Shown piece after piece: positions 10,640 through 20,079 of a DNA stretch of 64,000 nt. The number at the start of each line of letters is the position of its first letter. The stretch's first letter is position 1. The notes under the pieces were generated by a model that was not told the origin of the DNA, made no database searches, and saw only the letters and a list, made by a program, of their open reading frames with translations. The position numbers were made by a program, and so were the translations under genes. Origin of the DNA: Coprinellus micaceus (lineage: Eukaryota; Basidiomycota; Agaricomycetes; Agaricales; Psathyrellaceae); assembly GCA_951394405.1 (NCBI GenBank), contig OX596345.1, forward strand, positions 1 through 64,000, in the 5' to 3' direction.

Positions 10640-13600
10640 CGACCCCAATTCCAATCCAGTCAAATAGGCTTTCGGTGGGGCATACCGCAGCCTTGAGGGT
10701 TCCATATCGGGGCGTTCGTCTCCCTCGGCGATTCGAAAGTCATCCCAACACTTCCGACACTGTCCAGCCGTCCCTGGGAACGATACATAGTACAGTGTTT
10801 TGAGAATATGTTTCTGGGGTCGGGAGGAAGGGCAGAAAGAGAGACAGGATCGATGGACATATCCGGAGTGCTGTAAAGTAGCGCTCCCGTCTATGAGTAA
10901 TCGGTAAGCATTTACTTCATTTTATCTTGCCCCATGACCACCCTCGTGCCGCACCCGGGTTCGATGCCACTCCTCCGGAACTGCTGTACCCAAACGGGTG
11001 AGAGCCGTCGTCATCGACTCTCCTCGTGTATGTAGACGCCGAGGACATAGACACGCTTCCTCGAAATGGGTATCCCAGGCGCTCTTGTGGGCAACACCTG
11101 ACTCCGGAGTCCATGTGATTCGAGCCGCCTCTAGCGACGTCTTTCTCAACCCGAGTGGCGGACGCGATAGGAAAAAACGAGAGTTACCGGAACATGCACA
11201 CAGTGCGCTTTGAGCGTCGTCTAGATCGGTCGCCCCGATCCATAGGAAACGAATGGTATTGGGACTTCGTCGGTAGAGGTCATGTACACCTCTCTTAATG
11301 TACGGGCCCCAGCCTTCTGACCCCACCATTTAATTCGCTGTGGTCACCAGTGACCTCCTCGACCACCCATGCCCCTCCGTGTAGCACCGTCCTTGGTCGT
11401 TTCTATTAACATCCAGCTTCACGCACATTGCGTGCTACGCCCCGACCTACGGTTAGGCTGAAGCACAAGGCATTCGTGGAGTTCACAATGCCCACAGCCC
11501 AGGGTGTAAGAGAATTCCAAGGCGTCCTGCCGATTGGTCTACTCCTATTCCGAGCGTCTCGATCTCTAGAGGTTAAGGCACCTGCTGCATTCACTTTGAG
11601 ATGCTTGGAGCCGTACAAAGTCCTCCTGGGTGCAATCTCGCTTGTCGAACGCCCGATGTAGGGGAGATACCTGGGATCCGTCGATATGCCCGGCCATTTT
11701 TCAAGGCCTGAAACGCTACGAGCGAGGCCAGAAGCGTCGAATTATGCCTGGGCCAAGTGAACGAAACGGAGGTGTGAGCTAGAAGTAGAGTATGGATCAG
11801 TGTGGAAACTACTGCCTTCGTCCTCTAAAGGTCGTCGGTGGAGGTCGATCTCTGGAGGATTCTTGGACGGTAGCAGCGCATCGTAGGCTCTGGGAGATCG
11901 AAAACGAATATGAAATCCACGGGCGTCGAGGGTGCAAAGCCGAAGAGCATATGAGCGATTGCTGTAGGTACAAGTACCAATCCGCGGTCGGTGCGGTAAT
12001 GGCCACCTCGAAAGCCAAACTACCAAAAGCGGTTTCCCACCCCGCGAGCTACGCGGAACCGATGACCTTGGAGCCGGGCAACAGAGGTCAAAAAAGGAAT
12101 CGTTCTGCACGGAGCGGGGGCGCTCGACAGAAATCGGAAAGACATTCTCTCATAAGGACCACCGCAGGAAGACTACTTGAACAAAGACACAAGTCTCGAG
12201 TCGGCGCCACAGACCCTGCGTCGAATAGCCCTCCACCCACCGAGCGCAGACCGTGCACGAGTAGAGCCCGCCCAAACCTCATACATGCAATCCGACAATA
12301 CCCAATGCATCCCTCGACGAGAGGGACGTGCCATAGCGTGTAGATTTGGCTGGTGAGCCCTCGGCGAGGACTTTCGTTTGCACGTGGCCGTTCAGGGGAG
12401 AGGGTTCCAGCAAGGCAAAGAACTGAGACAGAACGAAGCGGCACACAGAGCGGGAGTCCAGCGAGCTTCGCCTCCCATGAGTGGACAAGCCAAGACGACG
12501 CTTGCACTCCTCGTTTTCGAGAAGACCCTGTGCCGAATGACCCCGTCGCGTAGAAAACTGGCGATAAGGGTGACGCAGCCCTCGACGGAGCACGGGGACA
12601 TAGAAACCACGCACCATGATGGGCCTGAGACCGAAGGCGACTAGAGAAGGTCCCGAGACCCAATTTTTCGTCCTGAGTTCGGTGGGAACCGCCGAACTTT
12701 CGACTAACATACGCTAAGAGAAAGGGAGGGCCCATGATTGAGCCCTGAAAAGCCGCCCCGTTTCAGAACGCACAATTCAGCGAGAAGTCGAACCCAGGAT
12801 ACAGACCAGACGATCCCCGGTAAGCCAAACCTCCAAAGAGTACTAGCATTTATGCCGTAGATCTTCCTCGTCCGCTAGGTAGATCGAGAATCGGAGTCAG
12901 GCACGGGCGCCTCGTCAAATCAGCCTCCGATAAAAGGCAGATTGGAACGGTAGACAGGGTACACTGACGTCCAGGAGAACTCGATAGAGCGCGGATGGCA
13001 TGACCAGCGACGCAAAGGACGGCCCGCGATACCAACACGCTCCATAGATGTCGACCAGTGGCAGAAGTACGCCGCACACACCCGAATACAGGTGAGAATG
13101 TTGCGAACCATCATCGGAAACGGCGAGGGGCGTGTGTCGGCGCAAGTTGAGTCCCTAGCGCACGTAGGTTCCGTATCGAGGTGACAGCACGAAGTGTAGA
13201 GCGCAGTCGGCCCGAGAACGGGGCCTCGAGGGATTGTCCTTCGTCGGCGCAGATGGGGTCCTCAGCGGTCGTTATACCGAGATGGCAGAATGCCTCTTGA
13301 ACCGCCAACGATGTGAGAACGCGAGAAGTCGGGAGGCACGGGGGATCCAGGCGAAGGAGTACAGGCGACAGCGAACACAGTTGAGGTAATTGCGTCGGCT
13401 GGAGTCTTCGTTCAAGGGACGAGGAGGGGAGAGAAGAGAGAGAAGAGGCATTAATTCGTGAACCAAGGTGACTTGGGAAGAGGAAGCGGTGGGTGGCGAA
13501 AGCCGTTCAATTAGGATGCTGGGGTAGGTGTCCAATGTCCGATGAAACGATTGGGCCGACGGTTGAGAGAGTAGTGGCGGGGGTCGCTCCATGGGGCGAT

Positions 13601-13906
13601 GTCCGTAGGTTAGCCGTTCAGGAGCCCGGCGAAGTCGATGAGTGTAGGCCGGAGGTCCTTGGAGGGCCGGGAGCGAGGAGTTTTGGGGACGACGTTCGCG
13701 TCAACTCGTCAAACCCATCAGAAGATCGGGATACGACAGTAGGGTAATCGAGGAGGCTATTGGATGCCTAACCCTTACGGACAGAACTTGAGAATTTCGA
13801 GCGGGAAGAGGGGGACCCTAGTCATTGGACGTCTCAGAACGGGAATGTCCGATCCAGCGAACAGCGACTCACATAGTATGTCCCCGACGGCGTCCAACTA
13901 CCACCT
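10640..13906. other. No gene seen
   Basis: Open frames occur on both strands (the longest at minus 12088-12735, 215 codons), but they are arginine/serine/proline-rich shadow-like frames with no motif, no credible start context and no splice signals. No repeats were noticed. Confidence 0.4.
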
Positions 13907-14212
13907 TCACCGTCCACCTCCCTTACGATTTCCTGGAGAGGCGTCGTCCTTCATGACAAGGCATCCCCCAACCTGCGCTGAAGTAAGTTGGTATGGGGTG
14001 CGCGGCGATGACCTTACTTTCTGTACTGCTCGAATAGGTCGTGGGTGGAGGTCGATGTAAGCAGTAGAAGCCGGCGCGTAGGTTGAATTCTGCGTAGGGA
14101 TCGGTAGGACTGAATGGATACGCAGGTAACGCGGGAGGTTTATAGTTATACGCCGGGGGACGGGAACGAGTGGGAGAGGCGGCTTCCAGGCCGAGGATCG
14201 AGAGGCCATCAT
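13907..14212 (-). CDS. Weak candidate small gene (101 aa or spliced variant)
   Basis: Not recognised. Support comes from promoter architecture only: a TATAAAAA box at 14261-14268 on the minus strand with an ATTGGC (CCAAT-type) element just upstream. The first ATG after the expected transcription start is at 14212 (ATGATGG). The protein is proline/arginine-rich with no domain. A possible intron (GTAAGG...GCGCAG, about 45 bp) lies in frame near the 3' end. The overlapping frame (from 14459) reads equally well in part, so the reading frame is not certain. Confidence 0.25.
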   Translation of the reverse strand: MMASRSSAWKPPLPLVPVPRRITINLPRYLRIHSVLPIPTQNSTYAPASTAYIDLHPRPIRAVQKVRSSPRTPYQLTSAQVGGCLVMKDDASPGNRKGGGR

Positions 14213-14942
14213 CCACCGGACAGTGACAGGTACAAGGGATAAGGGACTTCCCTTTTGGAGTTTTTATATCAGCCAATGCAGGGATAGACGATCGGATGAG
14301 CTGGGACACACCTCGCTTCCGTTCAATAGTGAAGTAACCACAACCGTGAAACGCTTCCTCCCAAGAAAACGCCGTCCAGAAGGCAATCTCCCGACTCTCG
14401 GTCGTGGATTGTGGTGGCGGAGTCGTATCTGGAGGCTGACGCGTCCGAGGATGAAGCACTACACTTACGAGAATATTTGGGAAAGATAGAGCCGCTCGCT
14501 AGCACCCCTAGGTCAGTTGGGGTCGGACTGGATCTAATCTCTCCGCACCTACTCACCTCGTAGCCGTCGTCCCAATTGCAATGCTTTCTCACTATCAAGT
14601 TCACGAAATCGACTATACTGCCGCTTCTGACGCCTATCCAAGCCTACTCATGGGCGCTTAGAGGGCGGGGACACTGGAGGCCCTTCGAGGGCGATGAAGG
14701 AAGGGACGAAAGAGCGGAACAACCACCAGCGACGATCTTCGGCAAATGCCGCGCTTGGTCTCAAGGTTGGTACCAAACATCGGCCTTGGCGTTCCACGTT
14801 CTGAAGGCGTTAGATACAGGGTAAATGACAAAATCAAATTAGACAGTTCTGTTAAAGGGAGCGGAAACACATATGCAAGTAATATACAATGGAATTAGAG
14901 AGACAACGCCCTCCTTGATCGACTAGGGACTAAGAGATGACA
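14213..14942. other. No further gene seen
   Basis: Apart from the TATA element listed separately, this stretch has short frames on both strands and no domain. Confidence 0.35.
14261..14268 (-). promoter_or_regulatory. TATA box (TATAAAAA) for the minus-strand candidate at 13.9-14.2 kb
   Basis: A perfect TATAAAAA on the minus strand, about 50 bp upstream of the first ATG at 14212 and just downstream of an ATTGGC motif. Real TATA boxes are uncommon by chance in this GC-rich sequence, but no transcript evidence exists. Confidence 0.4.
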
Positions 14943-15368
14943 TTACTGACGCACATCCCCAAGAATTGCCCAGAGCTCCGTGACCGCTAAAGGACGCTCA
15001 TTCGTGGCGTCATAATGCACGGTGTTCGAGATATCGTAAGCCACTTCCTTGCTGGTGAAATGCGTCTCAAGGCCCTGATGATTTTCGAACGCCTTACCGC
15101 AGGAGCACCTCCACAGTGAGCCAGTCTGAGAGACCAACAGAGGATCGTTGTCGCGACTGGAGCTGTTCATGTTCCTCGATCGAGACGGGAGAGGTTGAAC
15201 GGCAGAGGTTTGTGCCCAAAGGGACTCGTTTACGAAGACCTCTGGCTTCAAGTTCCACCCTCGGCTCGGGGTGGGGGAGGCAAAGGTTTGAGGGGCAGTG
15301 GGGACTGGTCTCAAGTGGACAGCATGCAGGGATTCATGGTCCATTCCGTTGACGCGGGGATAGTTCAT
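14943..15368 (-). CDS. Unrecognised 141-aa protein with a degenerate C2H2-type half finger
   Basis: A single open frame from ATG 15368 to TAA 14943. Residues about 86-102 (WRCSCGKAFENHQGLETHF) follow the zinc-finger spacing C-x-C-x12-H with the usual K-x-F and L-x2-H positions. The first cysteine pair is one residue too close and the second histidine is missing, so zinc binding is doubtful. The rest is low in motifs. Support for a real gene: TATAAAAA lies about 170 bp upstream, and the C/A-rich leader between it and 15368 contains no other ATG. A GTGCGT near the end could be a donor to a further exon. It might be a fragment of a longer zinc-finger protein. Confidence 0.5.
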   Translation of the reverse strand: MNYPRVNGMDHESLHAVHLRPVPTAPQTFASPTPSRGWNLKPEVFVNESLWAQTSAVQPLPSRSRNMNSSSRDNDPLLVSQTGSLWRCSCGKAFENHQGLETHFTSKEVAYDISNTVHYDATNERPLAVTELWAILGDVRQ

Positions 15369-15537
15369 ACTGCCCTCAAATTTGCGATCGCGGATAGGCT
15401 TGTGGGATAGTGGATGCGAAGGAGACGGTAGACTGGGTATGTGGTGTATGAGGAGCGGGTGAGCGATTTCGATTGCCGAGTGTGGCGAGTGGGCGCTGAA
15501 AGGCGATTGCTTGCACCCCTAGCGTATCTCGCGCCCG

Positions 15538-15545
15538 TTTTTATA
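15538..15545 (-). promoter_or_regulatory. TATA box (TATAAAAA) upstream of the half-finger gene
   Basis: TATAAAAA on the minus strand, followed by about 140 bp of ATG-free, C/A-rich leader before the start codon at 15368. The architecture is that of a typical fungal TATA promoter with a short 5' UTR. Confidence 0.5.
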
Positions 15546-16599
15546 CCCTCGCAGACTGAAGATATTGAGTGGCTACTCGTTGTTGCCGCGTGGTATCCAG
15601 GTGCTTTGATTAGTAAAGAATAACCCCGCGAGGAGCCAGTGCCATTGGGATTGCCCCCCGAGAACAAAGCAAATCGTTCATTGTGTAGACGATTGCAGTG
15701 GCAAAATTCATTCGCTACAATCACTTACACAAAGCCATTCACCATTTGGACAGAGTGGCGCCCAGCCGCACTCGTATCAACTCGAGTCTCAGTCTGGCCC
15801 ACTACACACTATTGTATTTCTTGATTCCCGGGGCTCAAGAACCGTCGGGATGTATCCGAGATCAAAGCGCTCAAAACTCACAACAGCATTCGTGATTCAT
15901 TCCACGGCGAGTCGAAGAAAGGTGAGCTCGCCTTGTTGAAACCTGCCCGGGAACCTATGCAGAGTATCATCCATCCTTGACAACGACTCTGGTCAAAGCA
16001 ACGGGAGTACGCCGTCGCCTTCAAGTCGCCTTCCTAGTTACGAGTAAAGAGGCTTGGGGAATACATCGGATGATGCCGATGATTTAGATCTTAGGGTTAG
16101 CCCCGGATAATCTTCTGTGAGCTCTCGGGAAGTACCGTAGACGTAGTAACGACTCAGACCCAGAAGCGCCCACTGGCAAAAGGTCCCAGGAAAGATGTTT
16201 GGCATAGGCGTCCCGACCAATCTCGGCATATGCCGAAGGTGGTTGGAGCGTGTGTCATCCTTCCTTATCTCTGTTCATCCTTCCCCTCACCATCCACCTC
16301 GCTCGGTCTTGAAATCGGACCCCTGCCTGCTCGCTCCTTGGAACTCAATCAGCCAGATTCCACACGAATCTGGAGACTACGCGGATCTCTGGGCCAGCTG
16401 GAGACGTTGCGTCGGATGGAGCGGTGAGCCTACCCGCCCCGTCGATCGATGCGTAGATCCAAGGTCTGAACAAGCCCAAATGCTCGTCTGCAATGCTCTG
16501 CGACAAATACTAATAGAAGTGCACCCTAAACCGCTCTCCGATGAGACACCGCGATCACCTTGCGAGACGAAGGACCGCGGCATGCTATGCTGACATTCC
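15546..16599. other. No gene seen
   Basis: Short open frames only; nothing recognisable and no repeats noticed. Confidence 0.4.
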
Positions 16600-17290
16600 C
16601 TCCTTTGGTGTCGGTTCATGTACTTGATCGGTTTATCGCGCATCTCTCAGAAGTAGCTCGGCGTGATACTTCCCTCTTCGTCCCGGAGTATTTTCTCGTG
16701 GATAGTAGGGGTGGTGGCCACGTCGGATCTCTGGCTTTCGACAGACAGTGCGTAATCAAAATTCCACGTTTTCGACCTCCTGGCTAACCTTGCAAATCGT
16801 CCCAGACGTACCACCCTGCACTAGGACCTCGGCTCTTCCGGCCCAGTGCGGGACCTCAATGGGGTGCAGTCATATCGTTTTCAATCTTTCTAGTGCACAA
16901 CCTCGTCTCTCGGAGCCTCGTTCTCGCGTCGTTGGCAGCCTGGGCCCACACAGATCCAGCGCCCATCTCGATAGCGGCTGCTCTCTCCGACGGTACTCTA
17001 CAGACCTCGACGGACGCCTGGCACATACTACTGTCGACCTCGTGCTCCTGCCCGAACCTTACGGGAGTGTTCTGCTCCTTTCGCACCTACGGTAGCCGGC
17101 TCGCTGATCTCGTCAATCGGCTTCTGCGCCGCTACGCATACGCCTTGTACCTCCTCTACATCGACTACTCCCTATCTTTACGCAGTCTATTCACCCCGGA
17201 ACGGGCGGGGAGAATGAGGCTGCGTACATGTACAGGGATTGTTGGCTCGATCTAGATAGGTACGAGGTTCAAGTGGCGGGAGATGACCGA
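16600..17290 (+). pseudogene. Tandem decayed gene, unit A
   Basis: First of two diverged direct copies. Shared landmarks with unit B are a stretch beginning near 16645, a GTGCGTAATC donor-like site at about 16748, a block ending in MYRDCWLDLDR just before AG|GTACGAGG near 17260, and a palindromic 17-mer at 17194-17210. In unit A the frame NEAAYMYRDCWLDLDR is open. The conservation of both the peptide and the splice-like sites suggests a former multi-exon gene. Function unknown. I could not assemble a complete open reading frame. Confidence 0.45.
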
Positions 17291-17880
17291 GGGGTCGTTG
17301 CATTCGTCGGTGTAGCGCACATTGTTTCAAAGCAACTCGGCACGACTCTTTCCGCTTCCTTCTGGGGTATCAATCTGGGGAGACTAGGGGAGATCTTGAC
17401 TGACGCTGGATATGCAACTCTCGACACACGGTGCGTAATCGAGATTCGAGTCTCTACGACATCTTCACTAACTTTGAAAGTCACTCATTCGTTCTTCAGA
17501 CATACTTCCCCACGCTATAATCCCTGCGCTCTCCTGTATCGGTTCTAAACCCCAATGGGATGCAGCCAGGTCGGGTTCAATCTCCCTCTCGGGGCCACTC
17601 TCGCGTGGAGCGCCACATGGACACTTCATCCATACGACTGTCGACCTGACACTCCTACTTGAACTCTTGGGGTCCACTGCGACTTCCTGGATCCTGCGGT
17701 ACTCAGCTCGCTCCTGTCAATCAACCTCTGCGGGGCTATCGTTGAGCCTTGTACCTCCTCTAGATCGACCAATCTTGACCTTTACGCAGTCGATTCACCC
17801 CGCCCGTTCCGGGGTAAATGAAGCTGCGTAAATGTACAGGGGTTGTTGGCTAGATCTAGATAGGTGCGAGGTTCGAGGGC
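17291..17880 (+). pseudogene. Tandem decayed gene, unit B
   Basis: Second copy, directly downstream of unit A and offset by about 604-683 bp depending on position. The same exon-end block is present (MYRGCWLDLDR before AG|GTGCGAGG near 17865), but the codon before the Met is TAA where unit A has TAC, so this copy is interrupted. The palindromic 17-mer at 17798-17814 is the exact reverse complement of the one in unit A. Diverged enough that the duplication is not recent. Confidence 0.45.
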
Positions 17881-18812
17881 TCGTGCAGTCTTCCCCGTGT
17901 TCCGATCGAACGTTGGGCTGTTTCATTAGCTTGGCGGTTGCCTTGGGACCTTCGATTCACGCCAGCCTGTTCTTCAACATTGGCGACGTTCCGCAGTCCA
18001 CTCCCCGCACCGGGGCGAGCATCAACCGGATAGTGGACTTGAACTCTTGCATCATGAGAGATCAATCGAGAGTTGGTCGGAACAGTGGTGGCCGCCAGGA
18101 TGTGGTGGAGCGTGATATGGGGGTGGGCACCAGCGCTAGCATTTCTGGTACAACTATTCCTTCGATCCCATCATTACTTCTGGGAGTCATTCTTCGCCTT
18201 CGACCGTTGATCTATCACTGGACGCATATTCTAGTTACTGTGGTTCCTGTGGGCCACAGTCGCCTGGGTTCATACGCTAAAACTCTCGCTGGGCATTTCC
18301 CAAAGCAGGAACCAGTGCTCAGGCCCACCCAGGGTTATGGCATGTCGATCGTACAATCCTCATCTACAGTCCGTGTTCAAACGCTTGACCTCCCCGAATA
18401 TCATACCCTGTCTACTCCCTACGTACCGAGTGGCCTGTGGTACAGAGGCTGCTTCATTACATTTTGGTCAGAGGCGATCGTGAACTCCAGCGACACTGCC
18501 ATCGCCCCGAGGGAGCTGTAAACCCAGTACTGCATGCAACCCATCGGACGTGGAGGGCGCGCTATGGTGAACAATGGTATCGGCGAAGATTGGAGAGGGC
18601 CCGTCCCACAACGTAGACGGCGTAGAGAGCTCAGATTCTCGAACTATGTATACTTTGGATATCTTGTAAAACGCCCAACTCGCGAATGAAGTCCGATTTC
18701 AAATTTGAAGGAACCCAAGGGTCTACATAGAACAAAGGGGTGTCCATCCATACTACATAAAGAGAGAGAAAAGAGGAGAACATGCCCAACGACCGCAAGA
18801 GCGCACGAAATC
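17881..18812. other. No gene seen
   Basis: The plus-strand frame that runs on from unit B to 18521 is long but unrecognisable and starts inside the decayed repeat. I treat it as chance. Confidence 0.4.
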
Positions 18813-20016
18813 TCAAGCGTATGGCCTGACTTGGATGTACACATCCTGGCACTGCGCCTTGTCATAGTGAGCATGGTTCGCAATGGGCGAGTACACGATA
18901 TCGAGACGACCACTCGCGGTGGAGTTGGGACAAAGACCCCAGAGGTCGGTATGCCCGTTTACCGAGAGCAACGGGTTCCCGATGAAGGGCCCGGTCGGCG
19001 ATATCGGGTTGGGCTAATGATGATTGAAGGTCAGTAAATGAAAGGGGGTAGAAGAGTCGTGGCTTGCCTTGACGCAGAACTGATTATACCCGACGACGGT
19101 GATCGGCCATGTGAAGATGAACGATTGAGAGTCGCCGACGACGGGAGGGAGAACGCGATTGTTGTAGCTAGTGAGTACGCCGTCGACTACGCCGAAGTTG
19201 TAGTAGTCGGTGTACGGGCATCCCGCTGGGCATGTCTATCAAAGGTGATGGGTCAGTGCCAGCGTATTAGCGCGCTAAGAGGCGGTGAAGACATGCCGAA
19301 ATAATAGTGTAATAAATAGGGTCCGTGAACGGATTCGTAGGAATCGCGTAGAGCTTGGTAGTTGCGCCAGCTCCAGAATTCTTGGGAATGGCGTAGAGAA
19401 CGTTGTTACCAAAACTGAATCCATCTCTCCAGTTGATGCATGAGCTCGTGCTGGGGGGCGTAGCCGCACTGTTCTGGTAGACGACCATACGGTTGCTACC
19501 CCCACAGAGCTCTGTGCTGTCTCCAGGGCAGACCATGTTGCAGTCACCATTGGGCATAAGGTCGCCGTAGGGCATGTAGTTATCGCACCCTGCACGAGGA
19601 TGCATTCAGTGATCCTATAAGTCGTCAAAAGGAGATAATACTTACAGCACTCGGAACCGTATTCCAGCCCCGCGAGGCCGTAGCCTTGGGTCGCACAGAG
19701 CGCCGTGCAACGTTCGGCGTTGTTCCCTGCGGGAATGTCGTACCTGAACGTCAAGATGCGAGGGCCGAAGTCTCTGTAGGGGAACCCCAACCATGATGAG
19801 ATACTGGAGCACGCGGGTAGAAAAGGCTCTCACTTGTAGCACCCTTTGGCCTCCCAGGTTCCGACGGTTTGCTTGATCGTTGCTGATTGCCTAACCTCGA
19901 GCGCGGGGCTTGCAAGTGTCTGAGAGGAGTCAGTCGACTTAATCAATCCAGTGAAAGGGACGGCATACCAGAGATGTGAAAGCGCATAGCACGAAAGTGA
20001 ACAATGTAGCGAGCAT
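18813..20016 (-). CDS. Secreted WSC-domain protein (307 aa, six exons)
   Basis: Exons (minus strand): 20016-19969, 19919-19834, 19773-19646, 19589-19297, 19235-19068, 19013-18813; total 924 nt, in phase throughout. Residues 1-20 form a signal peptide (MLATLFTFVLCAFTSL...). Residues about 38-120 are a WSC domain, a cysteine-rich putative carbohydrate-binding module: GCYK, C67/C71, GLEYGSECWC, DCNMVCPGDSTELCGG and RMVVY are all in family order. The C-terminal half (C-P-A-G-C-P-Y-T-D, later GLCPN and VRPYA-stop) has no enzyme motif I recognise. Introns 1-3 are GT-AG (49, 60, 56 bp). Introns 4 and 5 (61 and 54 bp) appear to use GC donors (TCG|GCATGT and AAG|GCAAGC). A GT alternative for intron 4 (GTCTTC to CCCAG) also stays in frame. 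Likely acts at the cell wall or outside the cell. Confidence 0.85.
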
Positions 20017-20070
20017 CGTGAGTGAGAGGGACGGGGGGCTCAACGACTCGTTATTTGTCAAACATCGAAG

Positions 20071-20075
20071 TTATA
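20071..20075 (-). promoter_or_regulatory. TATA-like element of the WSC gene
   Basis: CCTATAACTT on the minus strand, about 55 bp upstream of the ATG at 20016. Position and sequence fit a core promoter, but the motif is short. Confidence 0.4.
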
Positions 20076-20079
20076 GGGG

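Noticed and set aside
12088..12735. 215-codon minus-strand frame
   Set aside because: Arginine/serine-rich text typical of a shadow frame, with competing plus-strand frames and no motif.
17832..18521. 229-codon plus-strand frame after the tandem repeat
   Set aside because: Its start lies in the decayed unit B, just downstream of an in-frame stop, and the rest has no recognisable feature.
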